Translations under genes and position numbers: made by a program | In this document: one piece after another, positions 1 to 10,054 of the stretch | Layout: every line of letters starts with the position of its first letter | Numbering within the stretch: the stretch's first letter is position 1 | Notes under the pieces: model-generated | Seen by the model: only the letters and a program-made list of their open reading frames with translations | Database searches by the model: none | Told to the model about the DNA's origin: nothing | Assembly (NCBI RefSeq): GCF_030704535.1 | Contig: NC_081815.1 | Location: forward strand, 3,854,501-3,918,500 | DNA length: 64,000 nucleotides | From: Vitis vinifera | Lineage: Eukaryota > Streptophyta > Magnoliopsida > Vitales > Vitaceae | Direction: 5' to 3'

Positions 1-1545
1 ATTTTTTATTTATATAAACTATAAAATATATTTGTTCATACAAAAATGTATTTAATATTTTATATTAATTTTCTTCTAATTTTATCAAGAATTATAATTT
101 TTATAAATTTAAGTTGTGCATCTTTCAAGAACATCGGGTAAAAATAATGCATCCTCCTAAATCACTAAGTTGGCATACTTCAAAGCAATGTATAACTTAA
201 ATTGTGCACTCAAGGACTCTTAGTTGTGCATTATTCAAATTGAGCATCAAATTATGTATCCCTGACGTTACTTTAGTTGTGCAACTCTAAGTTCACTTAA
301 ATTGTCATCCTTTTCCAACTAAAGAAGCACACCTTCAATAAAACTAACCCATATCCAAATAAATATCGGTTTTAACTAAAGATCTAGTAGTATCATTATG
401 AGATGTACCATATGTAATGAATGATGTACCACCCATATTGGGACATAAATCAAGCTTATTATCGCTCATGTCTCAATAAGGACAATACATCCTTCATCAC
501 ATGTAGTACGTCTTTTATAAAACTAGTACTCCATTTGTAAGTATAAGATACACGGTATTTAAGTACAATAATACTTATGCATTTCACGTTTTTTATGGTT
601 GACATTGACCATATAATGGACGGTACTAACCACATCCCTAACCCAAAGAATGATAATACATTTTTCTTTGCATATCGTATATTTTGTAGACATTAATGAT
701 ACTTCCTTTATACATTAATGATATTTTCTAAAATAAAAATGATACCTCATTTGTAAGGGTTATATGCACAATGTTTAAACTTAATAATGCTTACGCATGT
801 CACTTTATTTCTTTAGTAAGGTTGATGTTGAGCACATAATGGACGACACTAACCTTATCCCTAACTTAAAAAAGGGTAACACATCTTTATTGCATGTGGT
901 ACATCATGTAGATATCAATGATACCTTATTTGTATAGTGATGCTTTCTTAAACAAAAGTGATACCTTATTTCCAAGGGTACGTTAAATAGATAATGTTTA
1001 AATACAATAATGCTCACATATTTCATGTTATTTTCACTTTTATGGTCAATGTTCATGAGCATGTAATGGACAATATTAACCTCATCCATAACCCAAAGAA
1101 GGGTGGTATATACTTCATTACATGCGGTACATCCTATCAATATCGGTAATACTTTTCCTATATATCAGTAATATTTTCTTAAATAAAAGTGGTACGTACC
1201 TTATTTCCAAGGGTTAGATTAAATACAATAATACTCATGCATTTTACGTTATTTCTTTATTATAATTGATGTTAAGCATGTAATAAATGATATTAGAAGT
1301 GCACAACTTCTAAGGTAAGCAATCAAGAGTTCTTAGATGTGCAACTTAAGTTACACATTACTTTGAGATGCATCAACTTAATATTTCAGGAGGGTGCACT
1401 ATTTTTGTTTTGTGCACTAGAAAGGTGCATAACTTTAGTTTGCAAAAATTATAATTTCTAATAAATATAAGAAAAAATTAATATAAAATATAAAATATAA
1501 TTTTTTTATAAAAAAAATATTTTTATATAAATAAAATAAATTAAA
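1..1545. mobile_element. Element with long terminal inverted repeats (partial at window edge)
   Basis: The left arm (about 1-220) and the right arm (about 1325-1545) are imperfect inverted repeats of each other. The reverse complement of the right arm reproduces the left arm's series of motifs in order: a GAATTATAATTTTT-like block, AAGTTGTGCATCTTTC, ATGCATCCTCCT, AATGTATAACTTAA and AAGGACTCTT. By eye, identity is about three quarters. The match continues outward to base 1, so the left arm probably runs off the window. The loop holds a ~220-bp tandem array. No open reading frame of useful length is present, so the element is non-autonomous. Long arms with internal tandem repeats are seen in some Mutator-like and foldback elements; the superfamily is not determined. 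The outer right end and any target duplication could not be fixed. Confidence 0.65.
430..1290. repeat. ~220-bp diverged tandem repeat array
   Basis: A TAAATACAATAATGCTCA-like anchor occurs at about 560, 776, 999 and 1220, giving periods of 216, 223 and 221 bp. Each unit also carries a GTTGATGTTGAGCA-type block, an 'ATAATGGAC..TAAC..ATCCCTAACC' block and a 'GTGGTACATC' block in the same order. There are about three to four copies, clearly diverged. It lies in the loop of the inverted-repeat element. Confidence 0.75.
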
Positions 1546-3493
1546 CATTTTAATTAAGCAAACAATTAGAACCATAAACAAAAAACTAAAATTATGATGA
1601 TTGACTCTATTTTTCACATAAAAATTTAAAATAATATAAACTATAAAATAACATAACAAAGATATTTTTATTCAATCTATATGTCATAAGATTTATAAAT
1701 AAATAAATATTTTATTTAATATGAATATAAAAAATATTATATCCTAAATTTCTAAATTTGTTTATTATGCATTTATGTTTATATTAAATTTGTTTCCATT
1801 AATGATTTATGATATATTATTATTTTGTGTTTAATTTTTTCATAAATAATTAAAATGAATACCTATGAAAAGATAAAAGAGTGAATAAAAATAAAAATAA
1901 AAATGTTTTATAAGAGAATATGAGAAAAAGTTAATATGAAAAAAGAAAAAAAAAAGTTGATAAGGATGATATAAGTCACTTGATCTATCATGTCAAAGTT
2001 TAAAAAAAAAAGACTAAAAAAAAAGCATGTGTTTCAAGAACTCTTTAACTTAAAAGCATATGTTTATACACAAATTATTTTTCCATATATTTGTTATATA
2101 ACTGTATATAATTGTTATTTGGATTCTCTAAATTTAAAATTTACAAAAAGTAATCATCATCCTTTTCAATCCCTTTCTAAGATGATTACTGAACTATTTT
2201 AACAATCTTGGTTTTATCATCACAACAACCAAAAAAAAAAAAAAAGAGAGAAAATGTTAGTCTACAATTTAACTAAACCTAAGTTTTGATGATGATAAAA
2301 TAAATTTTATCTTTAACATTTAATTTAAAGTATGATATGAAAGAAGATCATCTTGGATAATTCAAGAAAAAAGTTATGCAACTCAAAGATATGAGCTAAA
2401 GAGGACATCAAAAGAAGGATTTCTTTGAGATTGACTTTAGGATCTCAAAACTGTGAGGTTGAGATGCACTATGTTTGGTATGTATGAAAACATTTTCTAA
2501 GGCACCTAACAATTCAAAGACCAATTAAAACTCATCCATCAATCAATTATTTAAAATGTTAATTTCAACAAACTCATCTATCAATCTTACACCCGACTCT
2601 TATTGGTTTGAAATTTCATCAAATACCTCTTTTATAATTTTTATTTGTTATTTTCAACCATCTCCACTCTCACTCAAAATAAATGAGGTATTTGATAAAA
2701 TTTTAAACTAATAAAAGTCAAGTGTATTTAACCAAATCTTGAAGGGAGATGAGTGAAATTAACTCATTTTTTAAATTAACTTAATCTCTTCAAAATTTGG
2801 ATGATGAGAAAACTAGTGCAATTTTTTATGTAATTTTTTTTTTTTTAATTTCAAGGCATTTGTTTAGTCGTTTTCCCCTCATATTCTTGAGCTAAAAAAT
2901 GAGGATTTTATAAAATCAAGAAATACAAAAGAATTGGTTGGCCTGAGGAAGTTTTTGTAGTAGGAGAATACATGTAGTAGCTATCGGTTGATTTTATAAA
3001 ATCAAGAAATACGAAAGAATGGTTAGAATTTTAATAATGTTTTTAACAAAACATATTGGTTTTCACCTCATTTTTCAATAATGCCCTATAATCCAACTAT
3101 TGGAGGAATTTCCAGAAAATGTATAGTTTCTTGGACTATACTTATAAAGCATGCATTAACAATACATTTATAGGTTTCAATTAAGTTGGATTATAAGGCA
3201 TGCATTAATAACATATTATGCACCATATGGCTTACTTATATAAAAAAACTACAATTAATAAGTCAAGTAAACAACAATTATGTTGATGCATCCTCTATTA
3301 TTATGAGCGATCCTTATAAGACGGACTAGTCCTTCTCGCTCCTTCAAAATTTTAAGCTTCGATGGGTTATGAAGCCTTTGCATATTCCTTATTTTTACTA
3401 TGTTTATATTGATATTATTTTAAATTCTTTTATTAGTTTTGTCAAAATTTTTCACTATTTTTACTTTTTATGAGTAGCTTTTAATTACACTAA
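1546..3493. other. AT-rich intergenic DNA, no gene seen
   Basis: Very AT-rich, with many A/T runs and short spurious reading frames only (for example a Lys-rich 70-codon frame at 1990-2202). The segments at 2500-2600 and 2640-2780 share inverted wording around CATCAATC/TAAAACTAAT, but not clearly enough to define an element. Confidence 0.6.
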
Positions 3494-3611
3494 GAACGTG
3501 TTTAGTAGTAATTTTAGAAAGTGCTTATAATATTTTTAGTTCTTTAAAATTTATCTTTTAAATATTGAAAATATTATAAATACTTCTTAAAATCATTGTC
3601 AAATATATTTT
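3494..3611. repeat. Inverted-repeat MITE, diverged copy
   Basis: Begins GTGTTTAGTAGTAATTTTAG and ends with the matching inverse ..AAAATCATTGTCAAATA. The arms fold back across a short centre. It is the same family as the copies at 4118, 4247, 26139, 55478 and 61370 (outer motif TTTGRYAGTGATTTTAAAA). No coding potential. Confidence 0.55.
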
Positions 3612-4117
3612 AAATATGATACGATATTTTAGAGATGTAAACGTGTATTATAAATGAATATAAAATTGATAATGAACTGTATTATTATTTACATAAATTT
3701 CATTTGTTGATATTGTAATTTAAAAGTAGATACTTGTATTCCTTTTATTTCAAACATTATTATTATTATTAAATTTTGTATATCAAATTATCAATGTCTT
3801 TATCTTTGAAATTTTTTTCCCATCAATCAACTTGCAATTATTCATATATTTGTTATCATTAATACATGATGTTTATCTCATTTTTTATATCTTTTACCCA
3901 CTTGTAATAGTTAAAAGTTGAAATGAAGGGAAAAAAAAGAAAGACACTAATTACATAACCGCATGATGAGTTAGTTCTACCCCTGTCATAAATAGGTAAT
4001 GTTTGGTTTTTAGCTTAATAGAAAAAGTTAAAATATTTAATTTTTTTTATTCATTAAAAGTAATTTATTAATATTAACTAATATAATTAAAATAAATTTG
4101 TCATTAATAAATTTATA

Positions 4118-4230
4118 ATGCGTTTGAGAGTGATTTTAAAAAACGTTTTTAGTATTTTTAACACTTGAATGATAAAAATTTTAAAGTATTAGAAATATTA
4201 AAAGCGTTTTCTATAATCACTACCAAACGA
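4118..4230. repeat. Inverted-repeat MITE
   Basis: Near-palindromic: the left arm GCGTTTGAGAGTGATTTTAA is matched by a right arm whose reverse complement starts TCGTTTGGTAGTGATTATAG. About 113 bp, no reading frame. The best-preserved copy of a family found six times in the window. Confidence 0.7.
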
Positions 4231-4246
4231 GCTCTTAATTTAAAAC

Positions 4247-4360
4247 CCATTTGACAGTGATTTTAAAAAACGTTTTTAATATTTTTAATACTTAAAAATT
4301 TTCATTATTTAAGCGTTAAAAATGTTAAAAACATTTTTTATAATCAATCTCAAATGCATT
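4247..4360. repeat. Inverted-repeat MITE, second adjacent copy
   Basis: Starts CCATTTGACAGTGATTTTAA and ends ..TATAATCAATCTCAAATG. It lies 16 bp from the previous copy and in a similar fold-back arrangement, so two family members sit side by side. Confidence 0.65.
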
Positions 4361-4545
4361 CTTAGTCATATTGGTCGACATCAATAAATTACTTTTAACT
4401 AAAAAAAAAATCAAATATTTTAATTGTTTTATTCAATCAAATTATAAAAGACATAAGTTCAAATATTTTCATTATTTTATGTGGTCGAAGGGAAATATTT
4501 TTGGTAATTTAATTAAATATGAATTTCTGATTTCTACTCATATTT

Positions 4546-4965
4546 AGGGATGACAACGGGGCGGATTTTTTTGGGTACCCACCTCGTCCCTAATGGGACG
4601 GGGTTTAAATTTAATAAACGGGTTTAAGATGGGTATGAGATTTTTTTTTTTTTTTTTTTAAATCGGGGGCAGGTTCGGGTATTGCCTCATCCCACCCGTT
4701 TCGATTACATATAAAATTAATTTAATTTAAAATTTTATTTTACTATTTTTAATATATAGTTAATAATAAAAAATTTAATAAAATAAGTTAAAAAATATAA
4801 TAATTTTATTATTTATAAAATATATTTATTTAAATGTAATTAAAAAATTTAAAAGTAATTTTTTTTTTTTTAAAAAAAAAAAGCTAAACGAACAGGGTGA
4901 AGATGAAAATTGTTTTTAATAAACGGAACGAGGCTGAGATGGGTCACCCGCCCCATTGCCATTCC
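4546..4965. mobile_element. 420-bp non-autonomous TIR element with 11-bp target duplication
   Basis: The left end AGGGATGACAACGGGGCGG is inverted at the right end, where the reverse complement reads GGAATGGCAATGGGGCGGG. The element is flanked on both sides by TACTCATATTT (4535-4545 and 4966-4976), an 11-bp direct repeat that fits a target-site duplication. The ends are GC-rich around an AT-rich core with a long T run. No coding frame. A 9-11-bp duplication would fit Mutator-like elements; assignment by duplication length alone is inference. Confidence 0.75.
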
Positions 4966-5539
4966 TACTCATATTTGAAGGCACACGCAAACACGCCATA
5001 AAACGTCATCTCAGAGATTCCATCCATGCTGCCACAAAACAAAACCTCTTTCAAATTTGTTTTCGTGTTGCTCAAGCACTACGAATCTGTTATGCTCAAT
5101 GGCAAAACAAAAGTGTACACCCACACCCACAAGCTTATGCAACACAAATTAGGGAAGGAAACTTCGAAAAATTGACATTTCTAACACGTACGGATGCTGC
5201 CCAAATTCCACATCCACACCCCTTCCAATGCAACTCAAATCAATTACCCTTTTATTCGACTTTCTCATCTTTTCCAATTTTGGGCTCTCTTCAACTCGGT
5301 TCTACTTCCATGAATGCAACGCTCTTACCCATCTCTCGTGTCTTCATGTTCACTTTCGGCACCTTCGTTTTCAAGAGGGAAAGAAAACCCAAAATTGTGT
5401 GGAAAGAATTTTAGTTCACAAATATAACTTATTTGATGTTAAAATTTCGAGCAATAAAAGTTTTTTTTCTTTTTCTTTTTTGATAGGGCTTTGAGCTTAA
5501 TAACCTTTTATAGAAAAACGTGTTTCCATCTCAAATGAT

Positions 5540-5692
5540 TAGAGATTAGAGATGAAGGTGAATTTTTTTTATATTCATGGGTTTGAAAATGAGTAGTTGA
5601 ATGAGTTCGAGGTAGGTGTGAGTATTGTCTTATCTCATCACGCTTTGTCATGATTATATATAAAAATAAATTAATTTAAAATGTTTTTTTTA

Positions 5693-5730
<38 letters not shown>

Positions 5731-6060
5731 TTTTTAATAAGATAAGTTATAATATTTTTATTATTTATGAAATATATTGATTCTAATATAATTAAAAATT
5801 ATAAAAAACTAAAAAAGTTAAAAAGTTAAATGGCGTCGGATACAAGAATTTCTCGTACCCACATTGACCCCACTTTGATTAATTTTTTTAATGCAATAGA
5901 AATGGATTGATAATTATTTTAAATAAATGAGGTAAGGTTAGAATGAGAACAAATTATCTCGCTCCAAATCTATCTTGTTTAATTTTTTTAATGGGATGAA
6001 AATGATAATTATTTTAAATAAAAAAGGTAAAATTAGAATAGGGGCAAATTGTCCATAACA
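5540..6060. repeat. Diverged relative of the 4546-4965 element
   Basis: The stretch from about 5600 to 5830 follows the core of the upstream element block by block (GGTGTGAGTATTGTCTTATC against GGTTCGGGTATTGCCTCATC, then the TTAATTTAAAAT and AAAAGTTAAA blocks). The ends are worn and no target duplication was found. It contains a (TAA)n run. Confidence 0.5.
5698..5728. repeat. (TAA)n microsatellite
   Basis: About ten TAA/ATA units in an uninterrupted run inside the diverged TIR-element copy. Confidence 0.85.
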
Positions 6061-7531
6061 CGCCTTATTATCATCCTATTACAAACCAAACATACCCTTT
6101 CACTTACACTCTAAACCTTGATTATTATGGTATTAAAACAAAATTATAAATTTAAAAGGAACTTATACATATATAAGGTAAAAGAATTTTTTTCTCGATA
6201 TAAAATATCATATCAAATAAATCTATATATAAAAATATATGATCAATCACATCAAATAAATCTATCTATAAAAAAATATGATCAATCATGTAGATTTTTG
6301 TCTCATTATTTTATATCTTAATCTTTCTTTTTATACATAATCCCATTTTTTTTATATTTTAATTTTATTATTTATACCCTTTAACTATCTATATTTCCTC
6401 CTATATATATAAATATATATATTTTTTATCAAAATTATAAATTTGATAGGTACATGCAGCCAGGAAATTATTGGAAAACATGTAGCCAACGTGTCGAGTA
6501 TGGATAGGTAGTGGACTGGTCAAAATTATACACGGTAGGGAAAAGGCGGTATATATGCCAGGATGCTCTGAAGGTAGCTACTGGTCTTGTCAATAATATT
6601 CAAACTAAATTCTATTACTTTACTGAAGCAAAATTAAATTTAAAAAATCTACTTTTGTTTTCTTTTCCTTTTGACTTTTCATTGGGTTTTGGATAATACG
6701 CTTTTGACATTTCCCCGAGCAATGCTTTTAGAAAACAGAAAATTGGAAATAAAATGGAATAAATCAAAATAAAAAAATCAGAATTAAATATAGAAACTAG
6801 ACATTCTTCTCTCTAGTGCTGGCTCCATGAGTGATGAGTAATAAATAAATCAAATCACATTACTCTTCCAGCTGTGCTTGTTTTGGCCAAATGTAAGGTT
6901 TTTGGGCCGTACAGAATACAGACCTCGTCAAAACGACGCGTTTCACTCAACGATGTGAACCATCGTGTGGGTGATTTGGACCGTAGGATGAGGATGGGCC
7001 ACCGTCCCTTTCCTGTGCACGGGATAAGGTTTTTAGTTGTAAGTTGTAAACTTGTAAGTTGTAACTTGTAAGTTGTTTTTGTACACACAAAAGACACTCA
7101 ATCGGAGCCTACTCAGCGGTGGCGCGTGGATTACACTCTCCAATCAATGATCAATGAATCGCATACGTCGGAGGGGTATCGAGAGCGCGTGGGAGTGTGT
7201 TGAAAAACGTTAATTTTGATTTACGGTAAGATTAATAAAAAAAAAACGTTTTTACTGGTGCCAGCGAAGCTGCTTCTGTGTTTTCAGCTTTTTTTTTCCT
7301 TTTTCTTTTTTTCTGGCCTCTCTCACTTTTGTGACCTCGTGATACCTTACAAAGCCAAGTCGTTCCCCTGACTTCACAATTCCCGCACCGTGCTCTCCCC
7401 CCCTTTTTTTTTTTCCTCTCTTTCATGAGGTGTCGCCGGAAAACCTTTCGCCGCCACAAACCGCCGTTGGGGAGCGGTGGATAGAAAGAAACAAATTGTT
7501 GGTTTTATTATTTGGGTTTGAGGAAACAACA
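6061..7531. other. Upstream region of the receptor-kinase gene
   Basis: AT-rich to about 6850, then mixed composition. It includes AACGACGCGT at about 6934 and a pyrimidine-rich stretch at 7250-7425 just before the gene, a common feature of plant promoters and 5' UTRs. I saw no convincing TATA box at a fixed distance. Short frames on both strands here are not conserved-looking. Confidence 0.5.
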
Positions 7532-10054
7532 ATGGCAGTGGGTTCTGACGCTGGGTTTGTTTTTCTTACTGTGTTGTTGGCTTGGGTGGTGTTACTGAGT
7601 GGACGAGTGAGTAGCGAGCCGACTCAGGACAAGCAAACCCTCCTTGCTTTTCTCTCTCAGATTCCTCATGAGAATCGCATCCAATGGAACGCTTCAGACT
7701 CCGCCTGCAATTGGGTCGGGGTGGGGTGTGATGCTAATCGCTCTAATGTCTACACTCTTCGTCTTCCAGGCGTGGGGCTTGTGGGTCAGATCCCAGAGAA
7801 TACTATCGGCCGTTTAAGTCAACTTCGGGTGCTCAGTCTTAGGTCGAATCGTCTCTCCGGTGATATCCCCCGAGATTTTGCAAACTTGACGTTGTTGCGC
7901 AGCCTTTACCTTCAGGATAATCTTTTTTCCGGCGGATTTCCGGGGAGTATTACTCAGTTAACTCGGTTGGGTCGGTTGGATCTTTCGTCCAACAACTTCA
8001 CCGGAGAGCTTCCATTTTCCATCAACAATTTGAACCAATTGACTGGACTGTTCTTGCAGAACAATGGCTTTTCTGGCAGTATACCCAGCATAAACTCTGA
8101 TGGATTGGATGATTTCAATGTTTCCAACAACAGGCTCAATGGTTCAATCCCCCAGACATTATTCAAGTTCGGGTCTTCTTCATTCGCCGGAAACCTAGCT
8201 CTCTGCGGCGGACCGTTGCCGCCATGCAACCCATTTTTCCCCTCTCCAACACCATCTCCCTCAATTGTTCCATCTAACCCAGTTCAGAAAAAGTCGAAAA
8301 AGCTCTCGACAGCAGCTATAATCGCAATCTCAGTTGGGTCCGCTCTAATTCTCTGTCTCCTCTTACTCTTCCTCCTCCTCTGCCTGCGCAGGCGCCAGCG
8401 CCGGCAGCCCCCGAAGCCACCAAAGCCCGAAACAACCCGATCCATAGTGGCTGAGACCGCCACCTCCTCTTCCAAGGACGACATCACCGGCGGGTCAGCT
8501 GAAGCAGACAGAAACAAGTTGGTTTTCTTCGAGGGCGGCGTCTACAGCTTTGATTTGGAAGATTTGCTGAGGGCTTCAGCAGAGGTGTTGGGCAAAGGAA
8601 GCGTAGGGACTTCGTACAAGGCAGTGTTGGAGGAAGGTACTACGGTGGTTGTGAAGAGATTGAAAGATGTTACAGTCACTAAGAAGGAGTTCGAAATGCA
8701 AATTGACGTTCTAGGGAAGATTAAGCACGAAAATGTGGTTCCTCTCAGAGCTTTTTACTTCTCCAAGGATGAGAAATTGCTAGTCTACGACTTCATGGCT
8801 GCCGGCAGTTTGTCTGCCCTTCTGCACGGTACAGTTTCTAGTTTCTTCTCCTTCATTCTTCCAGGACTGAAGCTCCACTTCTTGCGGCTATGGAAATTCA
8901 CTATATTTTTTATTTTTATTTTTGTTTTAAAATCCTAGTTTTTTTTTAATAATTAATATCGTGAGGGTATTATGGACATTTAAAAAGGCGGCATAAAATC
9001 GGTCCTAAAATTCTAAATTCTAAATTCTAACCTGCGCATGATGTGCAGAAGATGGTATACCTCTCTTACTTGCAGCATTCGCAAGTGGCAAGTGGCAAGA
9101 GTGCGCATGATGCGCAAGGTTTGATACTGTTGTTGGTATTTACGTAAATGCCACCAACATGGCCACAGACCACCATGATTCGCCACCGACATGCTTTTGC
9201 TTCCATCTTTTATAATGATTGTAAAGTATATTTCATGTTTCCAAAACCGATAAAACCATAATCCCTTATGTTTTTTGCTTTCCCATTTTACCCTTCTGTG
9301 CCCTTCCTTGGGGATGAGAAACCTTTTCCTTTTTACTGTGATGAAAATTGGGGACAGGTGACCGCAACAGCCGGTGGTTGTTTTTGCAGGCAGTAGAGGA
9401 TCGGGCCGTACGCCACTTGACTGGGACAACCGGATGAGAATAGCGCTCAGCGCCGCAAGGGGGATAGCCCACCTACACGTGTCGGGAAAGGTGGTCCATG
9501 GCAACATCAAGTCCTCCAACATCCTGCTCCGCCCGGACCACGATGCTTGCGTTTCCGATTTCGGGCTCAACCCGCTCTTTGGAAACTCCACGCCGCCCAA
9601 TCGGGTCGCGGGATATCGGGCGCCCGAGGTGATGGAAACCCGAAAGGTCACGTTCAAGTCGGACGTATACAGTTTCGGCGTGTTGCTGTTGGAGCTATTG
9701 ACGGGGAAGGCACCAAATCAAGCGTCGTTGGGGGAGGAGGGGATTGATCTTCCAAGGTGGGTCCAGTCGGTGGTCCGTGAGGAATGGACTGCTGAGGTAT
9801 TCGACGTGGAGTTGATGCGATACCACAACATCGAGGAGGAGATGGTGCAGCTGCTGCAAATCGCGATGGCCTGCGTCTCCACCGTACCAGATCAGAGACC
9901 CGCCATGCAGGAGGTGGTCCGAATGATTGAGGATATGAACAGGGGCGAGACGGACGACGGCTTACGACAATCGTCCGATGACCCATCCAAGGGATCGGGC
10001 GGTCACACGCCTCCGCCGGAGTCACGGACCCCACCTGCGGCGGTCACACCTTAG
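7532..10054 (+). CDS. LRR-III receptor-like kinase, predicted inactive (At2g26730-like)
   Basis: Two exons, 7532-8828 and 9390-10054, joined GT-AG at a Leu-Leu-His-Gly codon, giving 653 aa. The start at 7532 is chosen over the frame's earlier ATG at 7430 because it opens directly into a signal peptide (residues 1-29, ending VSSEP). Then come a Leu-rich N-terminal domain with a Cys pair (CNWVGVGC), about five leucine-rich repeats, a Pro-rich juxtamembrane stretch, a membrane helix (about residues 258-283, followed by RRRQRR), and a kinase domain. Visible motifs: a Gly-rich loop [11 protein letters not shown], the VVVKRL lysine, HGNIKSSN in place of HRDxKxxN, intact DFG, and APE. Loss of the catalytic-loop Asp is typical of this 'probable inactive' LRR-III group, which signals at the plasma membrane through partner kinases. 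The single kinase-domain intron also fits the family. The specific ligand is unknown. Confidence 0.95.

Noticed and set aside
4956..5494. 152- and 88-codon overlapping plus-strand frames
   Set aside because: The longer one starts inside the end of a TIR element, neither shows a domain, and they overlap in different frames. Probably chance frames in less AT-rich DNA.
9013..9657. 214-codon minus-strand frame
   Set aside because: It is antisense to the receptor-kinase intron and second exon; a shadow of the real GC-richer exon.
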